34,443 bases of DNA from Arenibacter algicola (GCF_018860365.1 NZ_JAHKPO010000011.1:1-34443); one strand, 5' to 3'. Shown: positions 15,161 through 23,245, counted from the stretch's first letter. The notes: a model not told the origin generated them from the letters alone. A program made the numbers and translations.

Positions 15161-15768
15161 ACCTTAATATGCTTTAGATTTTCATCGTAATACGCCAATA
15201 AATCCAACACCAAATCCATCCTAGCCCGCTTTAATCGCTGGCTTACAGCCGATTGCCTTATCTTTAATTGATCCGCAACCTCCTGTTGGGAAACGTTTGG
15301 TTTTGCTAGGGCTAAACTCACCATTTGTGCTGAAACAGTAGACCAATCATCCATAAAATTCAATGCAAGTTTCAACATAAGGTTCAACGTTTTATCCTTA
15401 TCGTCATGGCCAGTGACTATGGCCAAATTGAGTTTTTGCTCCTTTAAGGTTTCAAAAATTCTACCTGAACGTTGGTAGGCCTTCCCGTTGGACTGACTTA
15501 CACTACTGCCCACAAACGTTTCGGACCCCAGTCCTATCCCCATTCTTACATCCAAATCCTTGATAGATTTAATGAGGGCCTTGATCTGAATGGCCATAGT
15601 CAAGGCTCTTTCCGGGGTTGTTCTTATTTGAAATTCATCGCCCCTATAAATCTCCCAATCATTGGGCGTTTTGCCCTGACGACCAAGATATGGTTTTAGA
15701 ATATCCATCCATTCCGAGGCCGCATAGCGGTCAGAATTAATAATATCCCCTGTAATTATAGCTACCAT
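15157..15768 (-). CDS. SatD family protein with helix-turn-helix
   Basis: A 203-residue soluble protein recognised as SatD-like. Residues 1-120 show ITGDIINSDR (6-14), YRGDEFQI (41-48), VRMGIGLGSETFVG (74-87) and AYQRSGRIFETL (98-108). This order resembles class III nucleotidyl cyclases (metal Asp on the first strand, GD hairpin, then RxGIxxG), although sequence identity is low and activity is unproven. Residues about 155-188 form a helix-turn-helix: VSQQEVADQLKIRQSAVSQR. Family members are annotated from the Streptococcus acid-tolerance locus and otherwise lack a clear role. Three 28-base-period repeats just upstream make autoregulation likely. It is coupled to the DUF3307 gene by an ATGA overlap. 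Confidence 0.82.
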   Translation of the reverse strand: MVAIITGDIINSDRYAASEWMDILKPYLGRQGKTPNDWEIYRGDEFQIRTTPERALTMAIQIKALIKSIKDLDVRMGIGLGSETFVGSSVSQSNGKAYQRSGRIFETLKEQKLNLAIVTGHDDKDKTLNLMLKLALNFMDDWSTVSAQMVSLALAKPNVSQQEVADQLKIRQSAVSQRLKRARMDLVLDLLAYYDENLKHIKV

Positions 15769-15769
15769 A

Positions 15770-15837
15770 TATAAGTTAAAATGCTAATATATTAAAATAT
15801 AAGCCAAAATGCTAATGTTTTTACTTATAAGTTAAAT
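15770..15837. repeat. Three direct repeats of 28-base period upstream of satD (candidate operator)
   Basis: Copy 1 TATAAGTTAAAATGCTAAT (15770-15788) and copy 2 TATAAGCCAAAATGCTAAT (15798-15816) agree in 17 of 19 bases; copy 3 begins TATAAGTTAAAT (15826-15837) and then diverges. The period is exactly 28 in both steps, slightly under three helical turns. The array starts two bases before the satD start codon and fills most of the 85-base gap, so it must overlap the promoter. Binding by the SatD helix-turn-helix is the simplest inference. Confidence 0.7.
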
Positions 15838-15853
15838 CCATTATAAAAAATGA

Positions 15854-16306
15854 CTAAAACCAACGACGAACCATTACGCAATACTTTTGATACTCCTTCC
15901 CGAACATATTAGTCAACACTTCCTCTTCGGGTTTGATCTGATAAGTGTTCATATAATATACAAATCCGGCTGCCAATAGCGTATTAAAAGCGTTTCCCAG
16001 ATACAGTCCCCAGGTCAAAAGCAGCAGCAATAACGCCAAATACATAGGATTTCTGGAATATTGATATAGACCACCAGTAACCAATTTAGAAACTTTGGAA
16101 GGGGTACGTGGGTCTATACTTGTTTTTGAACTAAAAAATTGAAACAATGAAACCACCCCAATTAATAATGCAAGAAAGAAAAGTAAATACATTAAATAAT
16201 TTCTTCCAAAAAAATCAAAATAACCTACAGGTAAATATGTAGCCAATAAATACATAAACAACCCAAAAACAAAAGTGATGACAAGTGGCGGGATTTTTAA
16301 CTTCAT
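15854..16306 (-). CDS. Isoprenylcysteine methyltransferase-like (ICMT/PEMT) membrane protein
   Basis: A 150-residue integral membrane protein with four or five hydrophobic segments. The C-terminal half holds the family signature GLYQYSRNPMYLALLLLLL (about 80-98), the S-adenosylmethionine-binding NPMY turn, and the later YQIKPEEEVLTNMFGKEYQKYC (about 122-143), as in bacterial ICMT/NnrU-like methyltransferases. The substrate is unknown; bacteria lack prenylated CaaX proteins, so lipids or small molecules are more likely. It is on the same strand as satD but separated by the repeat array, so it is probably not part of that unit. Confidence 0.85.
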   Translation of the reverse strand: MKLKIPPLVITFVFGLFMYLLATYLPVGYFDFFGRNYLMYLLFFLALLIGVVSLFQFFSSKTSIDPRTPSKVSKLVTGGLYQYSRNPMYLALLLLLLTWGLYLGNAFNTLLAAGFVYYMNTYQIKPEEEVLTNMFGKEYQKYCVMVRRWF

Positions 16307-16417
16307 AAAATATAATAAAACGATAAGGAAATAAAATTACTACTTTTAGACATTTAAAATTAATTTGCCCCTTAAGATTATCAAACCCGAACAAAAAGAA
16401 TAATAAATCTAAGTAAA

Positions 16418-17008
16418 ATGCAATTGGTATTTGCGACACATAATCCCAACAAACTAAAAGAAGTGCAAATCCTATTTCCCAAGGAGATAGAACTACTGTC
16501 TTTAGAGGATATTGGCTGCATGGATGAAATTCCTGAAACTGCAAACGATTTGGAGGGCAATGCAACCATTAAAGCCAATTTTGTCACGGAAAATTACGGT
16601 TACCCCTGTTTTGCAGACGATACCGGACTTTTAGTGGATGCTTTGGACGGGGCACCAGGGGTATATTCTGCAAGATATGCTGGCGAACAAAAAAACGCCG
16701 ATGACAATATGGACAAATTATTGCTCCAATTGGACAACCAAACCAACAGATCGGCGCACTTTAAAACCGTTATCGCCCTAAACCTTAAAAACGAACAATT
16801 GCTTTTCAAAGGAATTGTGCAAGGAGAAATAACAACCCAAAAAAAAGGTGGAAAAGGTTTTGGATACGACCCCATTTTTATGCCCAAGGGGTATGACAAA
16901 ACTTTTGCCGAATTACCTATTTCGGTCAAAAACAAAATAAGCCACAGAGCCAAAGCAATAGAACAATTACTAGCATTTTTCAAAAACCGAACCCATGTCA
17001 ACAAATAA
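16418..17008 (+). CDS. rdgB: Non-canonical purine NTP pyrophosphatase (RdgB/HAM1)
   Basis: This 196-residue cytoplasmic enzyme hydrolyses ITP, dITP and XTP to monophosphates, keeping deaminated purines out of DNA and RNA. Seen: ATHNPNK (6-12), PETANDLEGNATIKA (39-53), FADDTGLLVDAL (65-76), GVYSARYAG (81-89), GKGFGYDPIF (about 145-154) and SHRAKA near the end. All expected motifs are present and the length is normal. It is divergent from the ICMT-like gene, and its last 14 bases overlap the next gene, so the two should be co-expressed. A TAATTTG at 16361-16367 may be an imperfect -7 element. Confidence 0.97.
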   Translation: MQLVFATHNPNKLKEVQILFPKEIELLSLEDIGCMDEIPETANDLEGNATIKANFVTENYGYPCFADDTGLLVDALDGAPGVYSARYAGEQKNADDNMDKLLLQLDNQTNRSAHFKTVIALNLKNEQLLFKGIVQGEITTQKKGGKGFGYDPIFMPKGYDKTFAELPISVKNKISHRAKAIEQLLAFFKNRTHVNK

Positions 17009-17639
17009 ATCCGAGCAAACACCTACAACAACTCCTAGAATATTGGAACGTACGGAGACCATTGGAGGTATTCTGATAGCTGTATTTGCAGCCTTACTGG
17101 CCATAGCTGAACTGGTTAACAATAATCTTGAAGAAGAGATGATGGTTGCCCACAGCCAATTCGTAAACTACTCCAATTGGTACCAATCCAAAAGTATAAA
17201 ACAAAGTTTAAAGGAAAGTGAACTGGATTATTTGAACGCCTTGACGGAAACAGGAATAATACCCGAGGATAAAAATAAGAATATTAAAACCAAAATAGCC
17301 CAGACCAAAAGCATGGTATTAAAATACGAAGCGGAAAAAACTGAAATTCTGGTAGGGTCATCCAATGTTCCAAGAGAACATTGGGCACAGGACCTTGATG
17401 GGGAAATGGGGAAAATCATAGGAATAAACGAATGGGAAAAACTCACCCAGGATTATGAAACAGCGACCAAGAAATTCGACTTGGGAAAATTATTATTTCA
17501 AATATGTATTGTACTAGGTGCAGTTTGCATCATCATCCGTGATAACAAGAAATTACAGAAAAACTTTATTGTACTTATGTTGGTGTTTGGCGCCATTGGC
17601 ATTCTAATTTCTACATACGGTTTTATCTTGGCTCCATAA
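16995..17639 (+). CDS. DUF4337-like membrane protein
   Basis: A 214-residue membrane protein. One membrane segment lies near the N-terminus (about 22-41) and two at the C-terminus (about 164-181 and 190-212), with a polar, helical region of about 120 residues between. The stretch QFVNYSNWYQSKSIKQSL (about 55-72) resembles the conserved WAYYQAKSIK part of DUF4337 proteins, a family without known function. The gene begins inside the last codons of rdgB (14-base overlap), so translation is probably coupled, but no functional link is known. The start at ATG 16995 keeps the first membrane segment intact. Confidence 0.65.
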   Translation: MSTNKSEQTPTTTPRILERTETIGGILIAVFAALLAIAELVNNNLEEEMMVAHSQFVNYSNWYQSKSIKQSLKESELDYLNALTETGIIPEDKNKNIKTKIAQTKSMVLKYEAEKTEILVGSSNVPREHWAQDLDGEMGKIIGINEWEKLTQDYETATKKFDLGKLLFQICIVLGAVCIIIRDNKKLQKNFIVLMLVFGAIGILISTYGFILAP

Positions 17640-17682
17640 AAACAGCTTTCAAAATAAAATATTTTAATTAAAAAATAAGCAG

Positions 17683-17690
17683 TACCTTTG
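17683..17690 (+). promoter_or_regulatory. -7 promoter element of the DEAD-box helicase gene
   Basis: TACCTTTG fits TAnnTTTG exactly. The -33 region is AT-rich without a clear TTG. The implied 5' leader is about 100 bases, much longer than at other genes in the window. Confidence 0.6.
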
Positions 17691-17749
17691 CCGCTTCAAT
17701 TAACGCCGCTGGTATAGCATGTGTTGCGCTGAGTCTAAATAGGTTATAA

Positions 17750-17789
17750 AAATAATCGCTCTATGCAACATACATATTTGCGATTATTT
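17750..17789 (+). promoter_or_regulatory. 10-bp hairpin in the helicase mRNA leader
   Basis: AAATAATCGC (17750-17759) and GCGATTATTT (17780-17789) are perfect complements around a 20-base loop, ending ten bases before the ATG. TGTTGC at 17722-17727 could pair with GCAACA in the loop (17765-17770), which would permit an alternative fold or pseudoknot. The position suggests control of translation, for example by temperature or by the helicase itself. Confidence 0.55.
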
Positions 17790-17799
17790 AAAACATATT

Positions 17800-19599
17800 A
17801 TGACAAAATTTGAAGCATTGGGGCTAAAGCAGTCCCTATTGAATGCTATTTCTGATTTGGGATTTGAATCACCTTCAGAAGTACAAGAAAAAGCAATTCC
17901 AATCTTATTGGAAAGTGAAACCGATTTAGTTGCCCTAGCTCAAACAGGTACAGGTAAAACCGCAGCATTCGGATTCCCATTAATTCAAAAAATAGATAGC
18001 GAAAGCAGGACTACACAAGGTTTGATCCTTTCCCCTACCAGGGAACTTTGTTTGCAAATCACCAACGAACTTACATTATATTCCAAGTATGAAAAAGGGG
18101 TTAATGTTGTTGCAATCTATGGTGGTGCCAGTATTACCGATCAGGCCAGACAAATAAAAAGGGGTGCCCAAATTGTGGTAGCTACCCCAGGTAGAATGAA
18201 GGACATGATTGGTCGTGGCTTGGTGGATATCTCCAAAATTGACTACTGTGTTCTGGATGAGGCAGATGAAATGCTGAATATGGGCTTTATGGAGGATATC
18301 AAAGATATTCTTTCCAACACTCCAAAAGAAAAGTCCACTTGGCTATTTTCTGCAACCATGCCTAGAGAGGTAGCGGTAATTGCTAAAAAATTCATGCACA
18401 GTCCACAAGAAATTACGGTAGGAACAAAAAACTCTGGAGCAACTACGGTGCAACACGAATACTATGTAGTTGGTGGTCGTGATCGTTACCCTGCTCTAAA
18501 AAGACTTGCCGACACCAATCCTGATATATTCTCCGTTATTTTCTGTAGAACAAAAAGGGACACCCAAAAGGTAGCTGAAAAATTGATCGAGGATGGTTAC
18601 AACGCCGGTGCATTGCATGGAGACTTAAGTCAGAACCAGAGAGATTTGGTAATGAACTCCTTCCGTAAGAAACAAATACAAATGTTGGTTGCTACGGATG
18701 TAGCGGCACGTGGTATAGATGTTGACGACATTACCCATGTTATCAATTATCAATTACCAGATGAAATAGAGACTTATACACACCGAAGTGGACGTACGGG
18801 AAGAGCTGGTAAATCAGGAATTTCCATGGTTATTGTAACCAGAAGTGAACTTAGGAAAATCAAGGCCATAGAAAATAAAATTCAACAGGATTTTATTTCC
18901 AAAAAAATTCCTACGGGAATGGAAATATGTGAAATACAGCTTTACCATTTGGCCAATAAGATCAAAGACACCAAGGTTAACGAGGAAGTAGACAATTACT
19001 TGCCCGCTATAAATGATGTACTTCAAGGTATTGATCGTGAGGAACTTATCAAAAAAATAGTTTCTGTAGAATTTACACGTTTCTTTAATTACTACAACAA
19101 AACTAAAGATCTAAATACTTCCGATTCTGGCGATCGTGCAGAAAGAGGAAGATCAAGAGATGGGGATAGCCGTATCCCAGCCGACGGAAACGTTAGATAT
19201 TTCATCAATGTAGGTGAAAAGGATGGCTATGATTGGATGTCATTAAAAGATTTCTTAAGGGACACCGTTAATTTGGGCAAGGACGATATTTTTAAAGTTG
19301 ATGTAAAAGACAGTTTTTCTTTCTTCAATACGGATGCAGCTGCTACCGAAGCTATTTTAAAAACATTTACGGAATTTAAGGTTGATGGCAGATTTGTCAA
19401 TGTTGAAGTATCTAAAAATCCTGGCGGAGGCGGAGGCGGAGGCCGTGGAAGACGTGATAGAAGTAGAAGTGGCGGAGGCCGTGATTCTAGGGACAATGAT
19501 CGCAACAAAGGAAGAAGAAGGGACAGAAGCGCTTCCAAAGGCAGTCCTTCCAGTAGTTCAGGAAAAAGAAGAACTAAAAGAAAAAGCGATTTCTTTTAG
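17800..19599 (+). CDS. DEAD-box RNA helicase with DbpA-type RNA-binding domain (CsdA/DeaD-like)
   Basis: A 599-residue ATP-dependent RNA helicase, probably active in ribosome assembly and mRNA turnover, especially in the cold. Seen: Q motif (FEALGLKQ...SPSEVQEKAIP), Walker A AQTGTGKT (47-54), PTREL (79-83), TPGR (129-132), DEAD (153-156), SAT (184-186), ATDVAARGIDV and HRSGRTGRAG (about 327-336). A DbpA-like RNA-recognition domain spans about 465-540 (VRYFINVGEKDGYDWMSLKDFL). The last 60 residues form a disordered Gly/Arg/Ser-rich tail ending KRKSDFF. The gene has a long structured leader and a strong terminator, so it is monocistronic. Confidence 0.95.
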   Translation: MTKFEALGLKQSLLNAISDLGFESPSEVQEKAIPILLESETDLVALAQTGTGKTAAFGFPLIQKIDSESRTTQGLILSPTRELCLQITNELTLYSKYEKGVNVVAIYGGASITDQARQIKRGAQIVVATPGRMKDMIGRGLVDISKIDYCVLDEADEMLNMGFMEDIKDILSNTPKEKSTWLFSATMPREVAVIAKKFMHSPQEITVGTKNSGATTVQHEYYVVGGRDRYPALKRLADTNPDIFSVIFCRTKRDTQKVAEKLIEDGYNAGALHGDLSQNQRDLVMNSFRKKQIQMLVATDVAARGIDVDDITHVINYQLPDEIETYTHRSGRTGRAGKSGISMVIVTRSELRKIKAIENKIQQDFISKKIPTGMEICEIQLYHLANKIKDTKVNEEVDNYLPAINDVLQGIDREELIKKIVSVEFTRFFNYYNKTKDLNTSDSGDRAERGRSRDGDSRIPADGNVRYFINVGEKDGYDWMSLKDFLRDTVNLGKDDIFKVDVKDSFSFFNTDAAATEAILKTFTEFKVDGRFVNVEVSKNPGGGGGGGRGRRDRSRSGGGRDSRDNDRNKGRRRDRSASKGSPSSSSGKRRTKRKSDFF

Positions 19600-19612
19600 T
19601 TAATTGTATATT

Positions 19613-19640
19613 AAAAAAATACGCTTCGGCGTATTTTTTT
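19613..19640 (+). terminator. Terminator of the helicase gene
   Basis: A perfect 12-bp stem (19613-19624 with 19629-19640) capped by the stable tetraloop TTCG; the 3' arm is itself a T run. It starts 13 bases after the stop codon. Confidence 0.93.
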
Positions 19641-19675
19641 AGTTAGTTTACCAATTATAACATCGAATTTATTTA

Positions 19676-20455
19676 ATGAAAAATTATTTCTTGCCCCTAT
19701 TCCTCATAATTGTTTCTTTTGGATATTCCCAGGACGACAAAAATGAACAAGAGGTAAAACAATTAAAAGCAGTTGTCCTAAACGCCCAAACCGACCAACC
19801 AATGGAGAGTGTCCATGTCGTGAATCTTAACGAAGTGGTGGGTACAATTACCAATGAGAAAGGAGAGTTCAATATTCCTGCTAAGGTCAATGACACCCTT
19901 TATATTACTTTTTTAGGTTTTAAATCACAAAAAGTGAGGGTTACCAATGATATGTTCAAATTTAAAGAGACAAAAATTTCCCTTACGGAATTGGCATATG
20001 CCTTGGAAGAAGTAATTGTTAGACCCTACTCTCTTACAGGCTACTTGGAAATAGATGTTAAGAACCTACCCCTGAACAATGCCTTTCAATATAGTATCTC
20101 CGGATTGTCCGTGGGTTACGAAGCCGGGAGCAAGAACCCAAGTGCCGTCACCAAGGTATTGGGTGCCATACTTAACCCCGCGGATTTGTTGAGAAATTTA
20201 TTCGGAAAGAAACCCAACCAAATGCGCAAACTACGTCAAATGAAGGAAGATGATCAAATTAGAGATCTTTTGGCCTCAAAATTTGACAGGGAAACCTTGA
20301 CCGAGCTACTTCAATTGGAAAAGGTAGATATTGAGGATATCCTTAATAATTGTAATTACTCCAGATCCTTTATTACTACGGCCAATGACCTGCAAATATT
20401 GGATGCCATTAGTAGTTGCTACGAAGAATATAAGGTCCTGAACAGGAAAAAGTAA
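19676..20455 (+). CDS. Exported carboxypeptidase-regulatory-like domain protein
   Basis: A 259-residue exported protein with a signal peptide (about 1-18, FGYSQ). Residues about 31-105 form a carboxypeptidase D regulatory-like beta-sandwich: VLNAQTDQPMESVHVVNLNE, GTITNEKGEFNIPAKVNDTLYITFLGF. This domain is common at the N-terminus of TonB-dependent receptors, but here no plug or barrel follows; instead there is a basic, mostly helical part (about 165-259) with KKPNQMRKLRQMKEDDQIRD. Free-standing versions are frequent in Flavobacteriia, and their role is unknown. It follows the helicase terminator and precedes the amylase gene by 134 bases, so shared control with either is unproven. Confidence 0.8.
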   Translation: MKNYFLPLFLIIVSFGYSQDDKNEQEVKQLKAVVLNAQTDQPMESVHVVNLNEVVGTITNEKGEFNIPAKVNDTLYITFLGFKSQKVRVTNDMFKFKETKISLTELAYALEEVIVRPYSLTGYLEIDVKNLPLNNAFQYSISGLSVGYEAGSKNPSAVTKVLGAILNPADLLRNLFGKKPNQMRKLRQMKEDDQIRDLLASKFDRETLTELLQLEKVDIEDILNNCNYSRSFITTANDLQILDAISSCYEEYKVLNRKK

Positions 20456-20589
20456 GCCCTGCGCACACCCTATTAGCGAAGTACCTCTTAACCCTTCTAC
20501 ATCAATATTTTTGATTAGGGTTCCCATTGAATTTGGAATAAAATAAATTTTCTTTTACCGACATCATTTTATAGCTTTAAGCAAAATAG

Positions 20590-22290
20590 ATGCCAATGAA
20601 AAAGGAAGTTATTCTTGCCGCACTTTTGTTGTTTTTTATATCCTGTAAAGAGAATAAAAATAAAGTGGCAAAAGAAGCCGGCCCCACTACGGAGCTGCTG
20701 CAAAAAGGGGAATTGAAATCGCCTTTTTTCTGGAATGCAGCGAACATTTATTTTCTACTTACCGACCGATTTAACAACGGTGACACTTTAAACGATATTA
20801 ACCTAAACAGAACTAAGGAAACAGCTGTATTAAGGGGCTTTATGGGCGGTGACATCCAAGGTATAACCCAAAAAATAAATGACGGATATTTTACAGATTT
20901 GGGCATTAATGCTATTTGGTTTAGCCCTATAGTTGAGCAAATCCATGGCACTGTAGACGAAGGAACGGGCAGTACATACGGATATCATGGGTATTGGGCC
21001 AAGGATTGGACGGCACTGGATCCCAATTTCGGAACAAAAAAGGAATTGGAAATACTCGTTAAGACCGCACATAAAAATGGCATCAGAATCCTGATGGATA
21101 TTGTGCTCAACCACACAGGTCCGGTGACGGACATGGACCCAGTATGGCCAAAAGAATGGGTACGCACGGAACCAGTTTGCGAATTCACCGATTATGAATC
21201 CACTACCACTTGTACTTTGGTAAAAAACTTACCCGATATTATTACGGAATCAGATACCGCCGTAGAACTACCAGACGCACTATTGGCCAAATGGAAGGAA
21301 GAAGGGCGACTAAGCAACGAACTGGACGAATTGCAAGTTTTTTTTGATCGTACCAAATACCCAAGGGCACCCCGATTTTATATTATTAAATGGCTTACAG
21401 ACTATGTGAACGATTTGGGAATAGACGGTTTTAGGGTAGATACTGCTAAACATGTAGACGAAAAAACTTGGCAGGAATTATATAGCGAGGCTTCATATGC
21501 CTTTAATACCTGGAAAAGAAAACATCCAGAAGAGGTGTTGGACAACAATCCCTTTTTTATGGTCGGGGAGGTATACGGTTATGGAATATCCAGTGGTCGT
21601 GAATATGATTTTGGGGACAAAAAAGTAGATTATTTTGGCAATGGGTTTCAAAGTCTAATCAATTTTGAATTAAAGGATGATGCCAACAGGGGCTATGAAG
21701 CCATATTTAGCAAATATAGCGATCTGCTGTTTACGGAATTGGAGGGAAAAAGTGTGGTTAATTACCTTGCTTCACACGATGACAATAACCCCTTTGACAA
21801 GGAGAGAAAAAACCCGTATCACGCCGCAAATGTATTATTGCTTACCCCTGGTGCCTCCCAAATTTATTATGGGGACGAGTCTATCCGTAGTCTAACCATT
21901 GAAGGTGCCCAAGGTGATGCAACCCTTAGATCTTTTATGAACTGGAGGGAATTGGACAGTATCCCTTTGAATAAAAAGATATTGGGCTATTGGCAGAAAT
22001 TGGGAAAATTTAGAAACGATCATCCCGCAATAGGAGCTGGAAGACACCAAAGGCTCTCCAAAAGCCCGTATGTTTTTGGTAGAACCTTTATAAATGGGGA
22101 ATTTAAGGATAAGGTCGTAGTTGGTTTAAAACTACCTAAAGGCAAAAAATCCCTATGGGTAAAAGGTTTTTTCGGTGATGGAACAAAACTACATGATGCA
22201 TTTTCCAAAACCATGGTTACAGTAGAAAATGGCAAAGTTTTCCTGGACAATGACTTTGAAATTGCATTATTGGAATTAGCCAAGAATTAA
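20590..22290 (+). CDS. GH13 alpha-amylase family lipoprotein
   Basis: A 566-residue glycoside hydrolase of family 13 that should cleave alpha-glucans or maltodextrins outside the cytoplasm. A lipoprotein signal ends in FISC with the lipid-anchor Cys19. The catalytic barrel opens with FWNAANIYFLLTDRFNNGD; conserved regions follow in order: MDIVLNHTG, DGFRVDTAKHVD (nucleophile Asp284), FMVGEVYGYG (acid/base Glu327) and YLASHDDNNP (Asp397). A C-terminal beta domain closes the protein. The triad is complete. No SusC/SusD pair is nearby, so it is not in a typical starch locus here. The start could be the ATG at 20590 or 20596; both keep the signal. Confidence 0.93.
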   Translation: MPMKKEVILAALLLFFISCKENKNKVAKEAGPTTELLQKGELKSPFFWNAANIYFLLTDRFNNGDTLNDINLNRTKETAVLRGFMGGDIQGITQKINDGYFTDLGINAIWFSPIVEQIHGTVDEGTGSTYGYHGYWAKDWTALDPNFGTKKELEILVKTAHKNGIRILMDIVLNHTGPVTDMDPVWPKEWVRTEPVCEFTDYESTTTCTLVKNLPDIITESDTAVELPDALLAKWKEEGRLSNELDELQVFFDRTKYPRAPRFYIIKWLTDYVNDLGIDGFRVDTAKHVDEKTWQELYSEASYAFNTWKRKHPEEVLDNNPFFMVGEVYGYGISSGREYDFGDKKVDYFGNGFQSLINFELKDDANRGYEAIFSKYSDLLFTELEGKSVVNYLASHDDNNPFDKERKNPYHAANVLLLTPGASQIYYGDESIRSLTIEGAQGDATLRSFMNWRELDSIPLNKKILGYWQKLGKFRNDHPAIGAGRHQRLSKSPYVFGRTFINGEFKDKVVVGLKLPKGKKSLWVKGFFGDGTKLHDAFSKTMVTVENGKVFLDNDFEIALLELAKN

Positions 22291-22429
22291 TGGGCGGAAT
22301 GACTTATACAATATCTCTCTAACCTTAAAAGTCATCAATTTAACTTTTTTACAAGACTATTTCTAAATATGTTTCCTAATTTCGTGCACTTCCTTTATAA
22401 TACTAAAAAATGTTTCCAACAAATATTAA

Positions 22430-23245
22430 ATGAAATTGAATAGAAAACAATTTATCCTAAAATTGGTTTTGGGGTCCATTGGTTTTGTTGTACTCGATTC
22501 TTTCTGGTTGGAAACCAATTTTATAGAGTGGACGGAGCACGACATTTCTGAATCGGAATCCAACAAAATCAAAGCCATTCACTTGACCGACCTGCATTTG
22601 CACAGTATAAAATCGGTTCATAAGTCCATTGCCGAGCGAATTAACAAGGAGCGGCCAGACGTTATCTTTATTACAGGGGATTCTGTAGAACGGAACAAAA
22701 ATCTACCGGTTTTAGAGGAATTTTTAAGCCTAATTGATATCAAAATTCCAAAAATTGCCATTTTAGGCAATAAAGAATCTTCAGGTAGAGTTGATTTGCT
22801 AAAACTACAGGACATTTATGATAATCATAACGGTATTTTGCTAATCAACGAAGCCTACCTATTCAAAACCAAAAACAGGGAAATTAACATTATCGGATTG
22901 GACGACTTGGTCCATGGCAATCCGGATTTTAGAAAATCGACAGAAGATATAGACAAATCGTTGCTTACTATTGTCCTTAATCATTGTCCAGTTTATAGGG
23001 AGCAAATAGACCTTGTCAGCAAAGAACAAGAAATTAAACCAAAACTTATATTAGCCGGTCATACCCATGGGGGACAGATTACCTTTTTTGGAAAGCCCTT
23101 CTTTACACCCTTCGGAAGTGGGGATTACGTTAAAGGTTGGTACAACAACGAAATTTCTAAAATGTACGTATCAAAAGGAATAGGAACAACTAATATTCCC
23201 ATTCGCTTTGGAGCCAGGGCAGAGGCAAGCATTTTCTACATCTAG
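22430..23245 (+). CDS. Metallophosphoesterase with variant GNKE motif
   Basis: A 271-residue calcineurin-like phosphoesterase with an N-terminal membrane anchor or uncleaved signal (about 8-24). Metal ligands are seen in HLTDLHLHS (Asp54, His56), ITGDSVE (Asp84), ILGNKES (Asn114), LNHCPV (His185) and LAGHTHGGQI (His211, His213), so the dinuclear centre appears complete. The usual GNH(D/E) motif reads GNKE: the His that usually assists catalysis is replaced by Lys115. Relatives of the YkuE/YaeI type act on lipid-linked or UDP-sugar pyrophosphates; the substrate here is unknown. It converges on the VOC gene with three bases between stops. Confidence 0.88.
   Translation: MKLNRKQFILKLVLGSIGFVVLDSFWLETNFIEWTEHDISESESNKIKAIHLTDLHLHSIKSVHKSIAERINKERPDVIFITGDSVERNKNLPVLEEFLSLIDIKIPKIAILGNKESSGRVDLLKLQDIYDNHNGILLINEAYLFKTKNREINIIGLDDLVHGNPDFRKSTEDIDKSLLTIVLNHCPVYREQIDLVSKEQEIKPKLILAGHTHGGQITFFGKPFFTPFGSGDYVKGWYNNEISKMYVSKGIGTTNIPIRFGARAEASIFYI

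Noticed and set aside
14459..15768. Naming satD-DUF3307 a defence system
   Set aside because: There are no mobile elements or other defence genes nearby, and cyclase activity is only suggested by motif order; kept as a hypothesis in the findings.
15770..15837. CRISPR-like array upstream of satD
   Set aside because: Only three units, the third partial, with 9-base spacers that are AT-rich; the position next to a regulator start codon fits an operator instead.
19425..19500. Short tandem GGC/GGA repeat as a separate repeat element
   Set aside because: It is in frame with the helicase gene and simply encodes the glycine-rich tail.
19676..22290. Starch-type polysaccharide utilisation locus around the GH13 gene
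   Set aside because: No SusC-like barrel, SusD-like protein or sugar regulator is present; the neighbour has only the short regulatory-like sandwich domain without a receptor barrel.
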